Shown: in pieces, positions 8,585 through 17,282 of the stretch
Layout of the letters: each line of letters starts with the position of its first letter
Position numbering within the stretch: position 1 is the stretch's first letter
Source of the DNA: Peribacillus asahii
Lineage (GTDB): Bacteria > Bacillota > Bacilli > Bacillales > DSM-1321
NCBI RefSeq assembly: GCF_004006295.1
Contig: NZ_CP026095.1
Span: forward strand, 2,714,001 to 2,778,000
Direction of reading: 5' to 3'
Length of the DNA: 64,000 nucleotides
Notes under the pieces: model-generated
The model's input: only the letters and a program-made list of their open reading frames with translations
What the model was told of the DNA's origin: nothing
Databases searched by the model: none
Position numbers and translations under genes: made by a program

Positions 8585-9544
8585 CTATTTCGACGTTGGA
8601 GCCAGAGTAACTTCAGGTGATGTTACCTTGTCATAAAACTCTACGAATTTGTCACGATCGTCACTATCACGGTAAGCCATAGCCACACGTGGATGTTCAT
8701 TAAGTACACCAGAGATCATGTAAGGAATGATATAGCCCCACTCCCACTTTTGACGCATTTCTAGCATATGCTTTTCAATTACACCAAGAACTGGCTTAAG
8801 CTCATAGCTTGTCTTTTTTATGTAGCTAACAAGAAGCTCTGTATGGCAGTTACCAGCCGCACGACCCATACCATAAACAGACGAATCAAGGAAAGTAACC
8901 CCATTTTGCATCGCAGTTAATGTATTGGCGAATGCTAAGTGCATATTGTTATGCGTATGTATTCCAAGCTGCTTGTTAGGAATCATTGCTTGGAACTTCT
9001 TCACCTGATGCTCAATATCCGTAGGATCTAAGCTTCCAAAGGAGTCAACGATATATACAACATCTACACAACTTTCCTGTACCATTTTAAACGCTTCAAT
9101 AAGTTGATGTTCAGGCACACTAGATAAAGCCATAATGTTAAGCGAAGTCTCATATCCCAAATCGTGAAACATTTTTACAAGCTCCAAGCCTTTATCCACT
9201 TCTCGAATATAGCATGCTACTCGAATCATATCTAAAACACTTTGTTCACGTGGCAGAATATCATTTGGATCTACACGCCCAATGTCTACTAAAGCAGATA
9301 GCTTTGTGAACTTTTTCTCAGGGATAATTTCTTTCAAGAAGTTATCGTCAAGAAATCTCCATGGGTTGGGCTCAGTCGCGTTAAGAAGCTTAGGGGAGTT
9401 TTTGTAGCCAATCTCCATGTATTCAACACCAGCTGCACTTAAGCCATTATACAAGTCTTGAACAAATTCGACACTGAAATCCCAATTGTTAATCAAACCT
9501 CCATCACGAATGGTACAGTCCAAAATTTTCACATCATTTTTCAT
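8585..9544 (-). CDS. DRE-TIM metallolyase / aldolase-domain protein
   Basis: 319 residues forming a single TIM barrel of the HMGL-like (DRE-TIM) family. The N-terminal metal/substrate motif is ILDCTIRDGG, with a metal-binding HTHNN motif near residue 197, and the barrel closes near GMGRAAGNCHTE. The second half lacks the communication domain of 4-hydroxy-2-oxovalerate aldolases. The family cleaves or forms C-C bonds next to a 2-oxo acid, often releasing pyruvate; the true substrate cannot be read from sequence. It is a stand-alone gene with a good AGGAGGAGATT site. Downstream residues are ordinary; no partner dehydrogenase is near, so a role in the meta-cleavage pathway is unlikely. Confidence 0.8.
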   Translation of the reverse strand: MKNDVKILDCTIRDGGLINNWDFSVEFVQDLYNGLSAAGVEYMEIGYKNSPKLLNATEPNPWRFLDDNFLKEIIPEKKFTKLSALVDIGRVDPNDILPREQSVLDMIRVACYIREVDKGLELVKMFHDLGYETSLNIMALSSVPEHQLIEAFKMVQESCVDVVYIVDSFGSLDPTDIEHQVKKFQAMIPNKQLGIHTHNNMHLAFANTLTAMQNGVTFLDSSVYGMGRAAGNCHTELLVSYIKKTSYELKPVLGVIEKHMLEMRQKWEWGYIIPYMISGVLNEHPRVAMAYRDSDDRDKFVEFYDKVTSPEVTLAPTSK

Positions 9545-9793
9545 TATGTTAATCTCCTCCTATTTATCCCACTTTTCATTAATTTTAGCCCTTATACTTT
9601 CACACTTTTATGCTTTTATGTAATAAAGTACCTTAATTATGTTATATCACGATTCTTTCAAGGGTGTCAATCTAGTGTCAATCTATTTTGAAAAATTTGA
9701 TTTATCGAAAAATAAATGATATTCATCCAGTATAAGCTAAATCGGTTAAAGATTACATCTCTTTTATTAATCTTTTCTTAAATTCTATGCATT

Positions 9794-10375
9794 CTATATT
9801 TTTATTTTATGAATGATATTCTCCAGTTTTGCTCTAAATACGGGATATTCCTTATTATCAAGCACTACCTTTTCTCCTAAATAATCAAATCCAATTTTGG
9901 GCAAAATCTTTTCTCCTTCTGTACTAACTGCAAAGGCACCGATCTCTTTTATATCTATCCCTTTTTCCTTAAGACGTTTTAATTCTAAAGGAATATCTTT
10001 TATAAGCGTACTTGCGTATTCTTTCCTTTGATCATCGTGAATATCAACTATTATAGTAACCAAATAAAGATATACAGTTGTTGGATTAGTGTAGTTAAGA
10101 ACAAATTTTCCAACCTCATTCTCTTCCAGCTTCCCTTCTAATACAGCTGTATAATCTCCTTTATCCAAAGGAAATAGCCCATATATCCCCTTTACCCCGG
10201 CCGGAGTTTTAAGAACTTTATAAACCTCGGGATTCCTGAGCATAATTTCTTTAATATACTCTGGAGACACATGCCACTCCTTCGGATAAATTTTATCATT
10301 TAATAAGAGCATGCTTTCGATATCTTCTATTCCGGCTGTTGTAACTTCTTCGGGATGCTTGTGGTACTGTTTCAT
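9794..10375 (-). CDS. GNAT-like acetyltransferase family protein, substrate unknown
   Basis: About 193 residues from ATG 10375, chosen because GAGGGA lies 8 nt upstream; a longer frame to 10408 has no better site. The fold suggested is GNAT: a strand VYLYLVTIIVDIHDDQRKEYAS followed by helix LIKDIPLELKRLKEKG and a GAFAVSTEGEKILPKIGFDYLG segment, typical of the end of the acetyl-CoA site where an acetyltransferase has a G-F-x-x-xG turn. The glycine-rich acetyl-CoA loop is poor, so catalytic activity is uncertain. Monocistronic. Confidence 0.5.
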   Translation of the reverse strand: MKQYHKHPEEVTTAGIEDIESMLLLNDKIYPKEWHVSPEYIKEIMLRNPEVYKVLKTPAGVKGIYGLFPLDKGDYTAVLEGKLEENEVGKFVLNYTNPTTVYLYLVTIIVDIHDDQRKEYASTLIKDIPLELKRLKEKGIDIKEIGAFAVSTEGEKILPKIGFDYLGEKVVLDNKEYPVFRAKLENIIHKIKI

Positions 10376-10461
10376 TGTTCTATCCCTCATTCTCAATTTA
10401 ATTTTCACATATATAAAAGATTTTTATTAATCATCATTTCATTATCCAGACCTTGCCTAAA

Positions 10462-10487
10462 AGAGCCTTTCTAAACCAAAAGGCTCT
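10462..10487 (-). terminator. Terminator downstream of SelO
   Basis: Perfect 9-bp stem AGAGCCTTT/AAAGGCTCT, with TTTT following on the minus strand, 68 bp beyond the selO stop codon. Confidence 0.75.
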
Positions 10488-10555
10488 CTCTACCACTGTT
10501 ATATCTTATTTATCTCTCCTTACAAGCAATGAACAGCACTCAGCATGTACCATTA

Positions 10556-12022
10556 TTATGTACCGCAAAAAGTTCGATAAGGACGTGTTGATTCCGCAGG
10601 CAATGTAGCATACTCAGCCTGTTGAGGAGAATGCGCATAAGGATTTGAGAGAACCTGAAGAAGTCGCTCCATCACGCTATAATCTCCTTGTTTCACTGCG
10701 GCTTCTAGTGCGGCCTCTACCCGGTGGTTCCGAGGGATTATTGCAGGATTGCTATTCCGCATCAATTGATGTGAATCAGCTTTTGATTCTTGCTGCCTGC
10801 CTAGTCTCGCCTTCCACAACTCATGCCATTGAGTAAATTCTGGAGTCCCAAACAGAACCGTATCCTCTAATGTATCAAACGTTAACGCGCGGAAGGTATT
10901 CGTATAATCGGCACGATACTTTTGCATGATACTAAGGAGCTCTTCAATAAGAGATCTATCCTGTGCCTCTTCATTAAATAGGCCTAGTTTTGCTTTCATT
11001 CCTGCAAGCCAGTGACTTTCATACAGCTCACCAAAAGTTGACATTGCATTTTGAGCCAATTTAATTGCTTCCTCCTGATCGTCATGCAGCAGCGGCAATA
11101 AGCTTTCAGCAAATCGTGCAAGATTCCAACCGCCAATATACGGCTGATTGCCATAAGCGTAGCGGCCCTCTCTATCAATCGAACTAAATACCGTTGCCGG
11201 ATCATAAGTATCCATAAAGGCACAAGGACCATAATCAATCGTTTCTCCGCTAATGGTCATATTGTCAGTGTTCATGACCCCATGGATAAAACCAACCAAT
11301 TGCCATTTAGCAATCAGCATAGCTTGGCGCTTAATCAACGCTTGGAGCAGTGAAAGATATCGACTCTCATCCGCTTCAATATCCGGAAAATGGCGCTTAA
11401 TTGTATAATCAGCTAAAGCCCGGAGTTCCTCAATAGTGCCCCATGTTGCAACGTATTGAAACGTACCGACGCGTAAATGACTAGCAGCAACACGGGTCAA
11501 AATTGCACCAGGCAGCTCGGTTTCACGGATGATTGACTCGCCGGTGGTCACTACTGCTAGACTACGGGTAGTAGGAATACCGAGCGCATGCATCGCTTCG
11601 CTAATGATATATTCACGCAACATCGGCCCAAGTGCCGCTCTACCATCTCCCCCGCGAGAGTACGGCGTTCTACCTGAACCTTTAAGCTGAATATCCACCC
11701 GCTCACCTTGAGGAGTAATCTGCTCACCAAGCAGCACCGCCCGGCCGTCTCCTAACATCGTAAAATTCCCGAATTGATGCCCCGCATAAGCCTGAGCAAG
11801 CGGGAAAGCTCCTTCGGGACTATCATTGCCAGCAAGCACCGCTACACCATTTTCGCTTTGCAGTTCCTCTACGTTTAATCCTAACGATGTCGCCAACGAA
11901 TCATTGAGAATAACCAAATCCGGTGAGCGTACAGGGTTTAGATTAAGACTGGAAAACAATGATTTTGGCAAGCGAGCATAACTGTTGTCTAAGTTCCATC
12001 CTGTTTCTTGATCCTTTGTCAT
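10556..12022 (-). CDS. selO: Protein adenylyltransferase SelO (YdiU family)
   Basis: 488 residues, full family length, ATG behind AAGGGGGA. SelO is a pseudokinase-fold enzyme that transfers AMP from ATP to Ser, Thr or Tyr of proteins and has been linked to redox homeostasis. Diagnostic segments are [18 protein letters not shown], the nucleotide-loop region [43 protein letters not shown] with its metal/catalytic Asn-Asp pair, and the terminal YRTFCGT, in which Cys takes the place of the selenocysteine of animal homologs. The gene stands alone and its base composition is somewhat more GC-rich than flanking genes. Confidence 0.93.
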   Translation of the reverse strand: MTKDQETGWNLDNSYARLPKSLFSSLNLNPVRSPDLVILNDSLATSLGLNVEELQSENGVAVLAGNDSPEGAFPLAQAYAGHQFGNFTMLGDGRAVLLGEQITPQGERVDIQLKGSGRTPYSRGGDGRAALGPMLREYIISEAMHALGIPTTRSLAVVTTGESIIRETELPGAILTRVAASHLRVGTFQYVATWGTIEELRALADYTIKRHFPDIEADESRYLSLLQALIKRQAMLIAKWQLVGFIHGVMNTDNMTISGETIDYGPCAFMDTYDPATVFSSIDREGRYAYGNQPYIGGWNLARFAESLLPLLHDDQEEAIKLAQNAMSTFGELYESHWLAGMKAKLGLFNEEAQDRSLIEELLSIMQKYRADYTNTFRALTFDTLEDTVLFGTPEFTQWHELWKARLGRQQESKADSHQLMRNSNPAIIPRNHRVEAALEAAVKQGDYSVMERLLQVLSNPYAHSPQQAEYATLPAESTRPYRTFCGT

Positions 12023-12730
12023 CTTATCCCCCTTTTCTTCTTTTGTCTTTTTCCACCCTAGTTAGACAAAAGACATTCTATAATGAGTTATTTTTAGTTA
12101 TCTACATTTCAGTACAAAGTTACCCTCTTTTTAATGTCTACTTCTGCCAATTTATTATACCATTCCAGGTAAAAATAACATCTTTTAACGCTCGCATTAG
12201 ACACAAAATAAACGACACATGTGAAAATCTTTTTTAGCACAATAAAAAGGCCCTGCATGAAGCTTAAGCAGTTCAGTTTTTGTAGAGAAGCATAGTTGGA
12301 TATTATCCCAATTGGCATAGTAATTCTAAACCTAAATTGCTTAATGATAAAAATTAATTTATATCATAACACTCGTTTTATTTCCGATTTACTCTTCGGT
12401 CTTATGTCGCTATGTTTTTCAAGTAACTCGAACCAAGCTAGAAAAACAATCTTTACACTCGTACTCGTATGTATCCTCGCTATCGGATGTGCCTACATGA
12501 ATTGGTCAATAATGCCGTTGATTTATTAGAATTTTGAAGCATAAAAATAGCCATGACCTCATCGGAACTGTATAACGAAGTTTATGGCATAAGCTGGCAC
12601 CGCTTAATCTTAAGGAATTTTAGTCTATTCCCTTCTATCAAATATTATCTGAGAATATTATTTACAAATATTTAAAAAACTATTAATCTTTTACATAGGC
12701 ATCCTATTATTATTTAAGGGGGAATGGCTT
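12023..12730 (+). other. 700-bp gap with one doubtful small membrane ORF
   Basis: The only candidate is a plus-strand frame ending at 12529. From ATG 12344 it would encode 61 residues finishing with a hydrophobic helix (IFTLVLVCILAIGCAYMNW). Neither that ATG nor the TTG at 12296 has a ribosome site, so it may be the remnant of a small multi-span membrane protein. I see nothing else apart from AT-rich DNA. Confidence 0.3.
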
Positions 12731-13275
12731 TTGAAGAAGTTTTTACTAATGGGGACTACAGCTTTACTAGCATTAGGACTAGCCGCTTGTGGAGGTCAAG
12801 AAACATCGTCAACAGCCGATAAGCCGAAACAAGAGGAAGTAAAAGATGAGAAAAAGAAGCCCCTAAAGAAGAGAAATCTTTTAAAATCGGGGATCCTGTA
12901 ACAGTTGGAGATATGGAATATACCATCAATGGTAAATCTAATCCGTCTACTTTGTCATCAAAAGCAAGTAGCACATACCTTATTCTTGACGTAACGCTTA
13001 AGAACAACGGAAATGAAGCTGTCACAGTAGATTCAAGTTTCTTCAGATTGAAGCGTAGCGAAAAAACATATGAAGCCGACAGTACAGCTAGCATGTCAGC
13101 GAACCAAAAAGAAGATGGAACAATCGACAACAGCTTTTCCTCACAAAAATTAAATCCTGACTCAGAAATTTCAGGTAAAGTCGTTTTCGATGTAGCTCCG
13201 GAAGTTGCTAAAGCATCTGATTTACAAGTTCAAGTACAAAAGGATGCTGAAACAGAGCTAATCGACTTGAATTAA
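12731..13275 (+). pseudogene. Frameshifted DUF4352 lipoprotein
   Basis: The TTG at 12731 lies 8 nt after AAGGGGG and opens a lipoprotein signal peptide ending in LAAC, then a charged linker (PKQEEVKDEKKK). That frame closes at 12901. The continuation is in the neighbouring frame: KEAPKEEKSFKIGDPVTVGD followed by MEYTING and a beta-sandwich ending at 13275, with STYLILDVTLKNNGNEAVTV typical of the DUF4352/TRF2-like extracellular fold. Adding one A to the run GAGAAAAAG near 12850 restores a single 182-residue frame. So either a one-base deletion has broken the gene, or the base is a sequencing error in a homopolymer. Confidence 0.8.
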
Positions 13276-13292
13276 TTTCAACTAAAAGAAAA

Positions 13293-13322
13293 GCACCTTG
13301 AATGGTATATTTCAAAGGCGCC
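13293..13322. terminator. Imperfect bidirectional terminator
   Basis: GCACCTTGAA pairs imperfectly with TTTCAAAGGCGC between the convergent DUF4352 gene and the amtB operon. On the minus strand a T-rich TTTTCTTTTAG follows, so it most probably ends the amtB operon. Confidence 0.55.
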
Positions 13323-13334
13323 TAACTATAACCT

Positions 13335-14066
13335 TTAGCTTATTTTTGCTAAATGAGCATATACATCTGACAAGTTAGAAAAACCTAGTTGTTGAGTTAA
13401 ACGAACACTCTCAGCCCATAGCTTGGCAGTTCCAATGGCATCATGTAATGCATGGTGTCTTTTTTCAATTGAAATACCAAAATGATTACAACAATCATCT
13501 AAAGTAATTAAATCTTTTCTAGGCTCCACGACCTTCGTTAAAAAAGATGTATCTATAATACGATGCTGAAAATTCAGCTTTAAAGCGGAAGATGTGGCAT
13601 GTTGCATAAAACTCTTTTCATGATTAGCATGATGAGCAACTAGAGGCCGACTTTCAATAAATTGATAGAACTCCTTCAGCACTTGCTCTAAGGGAGGAGC
13701 TTTGGCAAGTTCAGCTTCACAAATGCCTGTTAAATCTTTAACATGTTCTGAAAGCGGTTCGCTATAACTCACTAAGGAATAATACGTTTCATCTTCCATA
13801 ATTTGATAGCCAGTCATGTTAACAGCACCAATAGATAAAATTTTATCACCTTTTTGCGGATAAAAGCCTGTCGTTTCTAAATCAACTACCGTTACCTTTA
13901 ATTCCGAAAAAGGTACCTGCAAAACATCTTTAGCTTTTATATCCCTCTGAAGCTGTCTAAGAAACGCTATACTTGCTGCATCAGTTTGATGTGCCATAGA
14001 TGTGTACATACTCGTACTTAGCTTTCCAGATAATTGTTTAACAAAGCGAATCATCGGATTCATCAT
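13335..14066 (-). CDS. DEDDh 3'-5' exonuclease (DnaQ-like)
   Basis: 243 residues from ATG 14066, which overlaps the stop of the upstream gene (ATGA) and has AAAGGG 8 nt before it; the GTG at 14075 overlaps that site and is less likely. Exo I is VVDLETTGF (Asp and Glu metal ligands), Exo II HHANHEKSF with its Asn/His region, Exo III HHALHDAIGTA with the catalytic His and Asp. This is the DEDDh class that removes nucleotides from 3' ends. The first 45 residues are extra to the nuclease core. It ends an operon of ammonium transporter and GlnD-like nucleotidyltransferase, which argues against a role in replication proofreading and for processing of a nucleotide or nucleotidylated product; that is inference. 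Confidence 0.85.
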   Translation of the reverse strand: MMNPMIRFVKQLSGKLSTSMYTSMAHQTDAASIAFLRQLQRDIKAKDVLQVPFSELKVTVVDLETTGFYPQKGDKILSIGAVNMTGYQIMEDETYYSLVSYSEPLSEHVKDLTGICEAELAKAPPLEQVLKEFYQFIESRPLVAHHANHEKSFMQHATSSALKLNFQHRIIDTSFLTKVVEPRKDLITLDDCCNHFGISIEKRHHALHDAIGTAKLWAESVRLTQQLGFSNLSDVYAHLAKIS

Positions 14067-15073
14067 GATGAACACCCTTTATTAATAATATGTTTTGTTT
14101 CATTAAAAAGCCTATAGCCATGTTTCATAATTTGTTTAAGCTCTTGCTTTTCTGATTTTGCTAAATAATCCACATTTAAGAGATGAACATCCTCGTAACT
14201 TTTCGAATGCTTTTTAAAGTAAAGACGTAAATGTAATAGCTTTTCAAAATCAACTTGATATTTTTTGATAGTATTATAACGATTAGGCAGCTGTTGAAAA
14301 CGGGCTAAAGTAGACGGAGTAAAAATTCCCTCTTTCAATGAAAGCAATCGCAAGGAATTGATATATGGAAAAAAGATTACTTCCTTCATATTAATACACC
14401 TTGTTTCCTTACCAAAAGAATCCGGTAGAAACTGCCCAAGAATACCGAGTCCTTTCTTCATATGACGGATATTTTCAAATAAACGAATATATAAGTAAGG
14501 ATCTTTCCTCAAATGGTTAAATGCACGTTCTTTTAATCTTAATAGAAAACCATCCTCTCCTATTAAAACACGCGAATCAAAGAAGGTAGAAAAATACCGA
14601 AGAGATTCCCAGCTTGCCTCATTTAGCCAATTGCTAATTTGCTGTTCCCAAGAAGCGACTGAATTGCACCATTTAGGGTTTGATGACATAACCTTTCCAT
14701 CACACAATTCATAACCAACTACACTTAATCCATTGGAGATTTCTTCTCCCATCCTTAAAAAATAGGATTTAAATCCTTCATTGCCTGCAAAAATAATACC
14801 GTGGTCTTGATCACTCCAAATAGATTGTTCAGACCTTCCGCCACTACCCATTATAAAGAAAGCAAAGTGAGCCGGGGCTGGCCCAAGCTCACTTTCCACT
14901 TTCTCGATTGCTTTTTGAACAGTTGTCTTAATTAACATATCATGAAATTGATTAAGAGCTATTGGATTCTCCCAAACTTTATGAATATGTTTATCTCGCC
15001 ACTGTCTCATTTCAAGATAGCAGTTTATATACGCTTCAAACTCATCATTATCTGAATGGTTAACAATAACCAT
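14063..15073 (-). CDS. GlnD-like (DUF294) nucleotidyltransferase
   Basis: 336 residues from ATG 15073, placed 1 nt after the amtB stop codon (the longer frame into amtB is rejected). The nucleotidyltransferase motif reads GSGGRSEQSIWSDQDHGIIF: the G-S loop plus the D-x-D metal pair, as in GlnD uridylyltransferases and DUF294. The C-terminal half (about 190-336) is the all-helical DUF294_C part, with GEDGFLLRLKERAF and EVIFFPYINSLRLLSLKEG. No CBS or ACT domain is attached. In B. subtilis amtB is followed by glnK (PII); here this enzyme stands in that place, so it may modify a partner in nitrogen sensing. The target is unknown. Confidence 0.85.
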   Translation of the reverse strand: MVIVNHSDNDEFEAYINCYLEMRQWRDKHIHKVWENPIALNQFHDMLIKTTVQKAIEKVESELGPAPAHFAFFIMGSGGRSEQSIWSDQDHGIIFAGNEGFKSYFLRMGEEISNGLSVVGYELCDGKVMSSNPKWCNSVASWEQQISNWLNEASWESLRYFSTFFDSRVLIGEDGFLLRLKERAFNHLRKDPYLYIRLFENIRHMKKGLGILGQFLPDSFGKETRCINMKEVIFFPYINSLRLLSLKEGIFTPSTLARFQQLPNRYNTIKKYQVDFEKLLHLRLYFKKHSKSYEDVHLLNVDYLAKSEKQELKQIMKHGYRLFNETKHIINKGCSS

Positions 15074-15074
15074 T

Positions 15075-16346
15075 TTATACACCCGCTTTTTCTTTATGCT
15101 TAGGCATGCTTTCTGGATAACCATAACTTCCGTGTTCGCTTAAATCAAGTCCAATGATTTCTTCTTCTTCAGTAACACGGATACCTCCCATAACTGCATT
15201 CATCACTTTTAAGATAATGTATGAAACGACAAATGCGTATACACCTGATGCCGCTACACCCATTGCTTGAACACCTAATTGTGTAAAGCCGCCGCCGTAG
15301 AATAATCCCGCTTGGCCCCAGTCAATATCTGTTGAAAGTGCAGGTACTGCAAATAGTCCATTAGAAAGTGTCCCCCACACACCAACTGTACCGTGAACGG
15401 ATAATGCAAAAATCGGATCATCAATCTTCGCTTTATCAAACAATTTCATACTATAGAAAACCATAAGTCCACCAACTAAACCGATCACAACCGCTGCCCA
15501 AGGTTCAACGAATCCACAAGATGCAGTAATGGCAACAAGACCTGCTAATGCACCATTTAATGTTGTTGGAATATCGGCTTTACCCGTTACTACCCAAGCG
15601 ATAAACATCGCAGCAACTGCTCCAGCACCAGCAGCTAATTGTGTGTTTAATGCAACAAAACCAAAGAATGCATCTGCAACTCCGAATGTACTACCAGCGT
15701 TAAATCCAAACCAACCTACCCATAAAACCAGAACACCTAATGCAGTAAAAACTTGGTTATGACCAGCAATATTATTCGCTGAGCCGTCTTTATTGTATTT
15801 ACCAATACGCGGCTTTAAGATCATTGTAGCAGCTAAAGCAGCCATCGCACCTGTTAAATGAACAACTGTAGAACCAGCGAAGTCCTGCTTACCATGTTCA
15901 CCTAACCAACCACCGCCCCAAATCCAGTGAGCAACAACAGGATAAACAAATGCCGAGAATAAAATGGCGAAAATAACATAAGCAGATAATTTTGCACGTT
16001 CAGCGAAACCACCAAATGCAATTGTTAGAGAGACTAAAGCAAACATCATTTGGAACATAAAATCCACAGCGGGAGCTAACCCTTCCTCAACCGTTGAGGC
16101 ATCACCGTAAAAGAAATTTGATAATCCTATAAATGCATTACCTTCTCCATAAATAAAACCATATCCGACAGCCCAGAAAACTAAAGCTCCAATTCCTGCA
16201 GTGAAGATTGTCTTACCGGCAATGTGACCAGCATTCTTCATTCTAGTTGATCCAGCTTCAAGTAATATGAATCCACCTAACATAAAGAAAACTAAAATTG
16301 TACCAATGATTACCCACAGATTATCCATTAAAACTGTAGCATCCAA
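15075..16346 (-). CDS. amtB: Ammonium transporter AmtB
   Basis: 423 residues, TTG start with AGGAG upstream, eleven membrane segments by hydropathy. Family hallmarks are DFAGSTVVHLTGAMAALAAT, FNAGSTFG and ALSVHGTVGVWGTLSNGLFA, which supply pore His residues, and the amtB signature region near GGGWLG. It conducts ammonium across the membrane when external nitrogen is low. The terminal 25 residues are charged and cytosolic. First gene of a three-gene operon with the DUF294 nucleotidyltransferase and the exonuclease, joined without gaps. No glnK is next to it. Confidence 0.95.
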   Translation of the reverse strand: MDATVLMDNLWVIIGTILVFFMLGGFILLEAGSTRMKNAGHIAGKTIFTAGIGALVFWAVGYGFIYGEGNAFIGLSNFFYGDASTVEEGLAPAVDFMFQMMFALVSLTIAFGGFAERAKLSAYVIFAILFSAFVYPVVAHWIWGGGWLGEHGKQDFAGSTVVHLTGAMAALAATMILKPRIGKYNKDGSANNIAGHNQVFTALGVLVLWVGWFGFNAGSTFGVADAFFGFVALNTQLAAGAGAVAAMFIAWVVTGKADIPTTLNGALAGLVAITASCGFVEPWAAVVIGLVGGLMVFYSMKLFDKAKIDDPIFALSVHGTVGVWGTLSNGLFAVPALSTDIDWGQAGLFYGGGFTQLGVQAMGVAASGVYAFVVSYIILKVMNAVMGGIRVTEEEEIIGLDLSEHGSYGYPESMPKHKEKAGV

Positions 16347-16565
16347 TTCCGCTCATCTCCTTTTCTGTTAATCTTGTAATATATTTCAAAGTATAAATGT
16401 AAGGAAACGTAACATCAAGCGTTATGTAAGATTTTCTAACAAACAAATCACACAAAAGATATTCCCACTATAAACGAGCAACCTATTCACTCTCTCCCCT
16501 TTCCTTAATTACTTCTATGTAGTTTAGTTATGAATCTAAATAAATAAGTTTTATGACATAAAACA

Positions 16566-16593
16566 TTAGACGACGGCATTCACCGTCGTCTAA
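16566..16593. terminator. Terminator-like hairpin 3' of the GlsB-family gene
   Basis: Perfect 11-bp stem TTAGACGACGG/CCGTCGTCTAA with a 6-nt loop. The flanks contain ATGTTT on the minus strand but no long T-run. Confidence 0.6.
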
Positions 16594-16601
16594 TCTCCAT
16601 C

Positions 16602-16715
16602 CTATTTCACTTGTGGCAGCGGCCGATTCAGCCGCTCACTATAAAAAGCATCCATATCCGACTCAAAGTCTTTTAAAATCGGATACCAAGGCGTTACCGT
16701 TTCTTCTTTCAACAC
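16602..16715 (-). CDS. Possible 37-residue ORF or gene remnant
   Basis: A short minus-strand frame starts at GTG 16715, almost on the stop of the GlsB-family gene, and runs to a stop at 16602 just before the hairpin. The product reads VLKEETVTPWYPILKDFESD and then MDAFYSERLNRPLPQVK. The composition is protein-like (aromatic and acidic residues in a regular spacing), but no ribosome site is visible. It may be the tail of a lost gene or a translationally coupled small protein. Confidence 0.25.
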   Translation of the reverse strand: MLKEETVTPWYPILKDFESDMDAFYSERLNRPLPQVK

Positions 16716-16719
16716 AAAA

Positions 16720-16974
16720 CTAATCAAAGAGCTTAGCAATGATGCCTGCAACAATGACAACAATAATGGCACCGATCAGGGCAGGAACTAACGAAAAACC
16801 TGCTACCATCGGACCCCATGTCCCAAATAAAAGCGGACCAACCCAAGCTCCTATGAAACCAGCTACTATAGCTCCAGCCCAGCCTCCTGGCATATTAAAA
16901 GGTGATATCTTATCGGCAACCGTACCAATTATCATCGCAATAATAACAGAAAGAATAAAGGTAATAACACTCAT
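16720..16974 (-). CDS. GlsB/YeaQ/YmgE family stress membrane protein
   Basis: 84 residues made of three hydrophobic helices: about 2-22, 30-52 and 58-82, with the conserved GGWAGAIVAGFIGAWVG segment of the transglycosylase-associated (GlsB) family. These small proteins are induced by general stress and sit in the membrane; a biochemical activity is not established. Good AGGGGTG site upstream. Single gene. Confidence 0.85.
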   Translation of the reverse strand: MSVITFILSVIIAMIIGTVADKISPFNMPGGWAGAIVAGFIGAWVGPLLFGTWGPMVAGFSLVPALIGAIIVVIVAGIIAKLFD

Positions 16975-17100
16975 TCAAACACCCCTTTTTCCCATCGTAT
17001 GCAAGCCTTGTACTAAATGTTCGAGTGGAAAAAAGGGGTTACATAAACATATAAGTCCTATCCTTCTTCATACATAATATTATTCCTAATGCCACTACAA

Positions 17101-17138
17101 CGATAAAAAGCCCAGTCTTAAGACTGAGCTCTTTATCG
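17101..17138. terminator. Bidirectional terminator 3' of thrC
   Basis: The stem CCAGTC/GACTG with flanking AGC/GCT is extended by CGATAAAAA and TTTATCG, giving a nearly perfect 38-nt palindrome with A- and T-runs on its sides. The core AGTCTTAAGACT recurs in the terminator at 34323. Confidence 0.7.
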
Positions 17139-17282
17139 TTATATTTATTTAATTCATTCTTATGCAATCATTCAGATTATCACAACGGGGCTATACACTC
17201 TTCTCTTACGTCCATTTCATTCTAATCAGAGAAATCTAAACAAATCTCTTCCATTTGTTTTTATCGAATTTACGTTAAAATT

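Noticed and set aside
13335..14066. Calling the exonuclease DnaQ of the replicase or part of PolC
   Set aside because: It lacks the polymerase context and shares an operon with amtB and a nucleotidyltransferase; only the nuclease fold is common.
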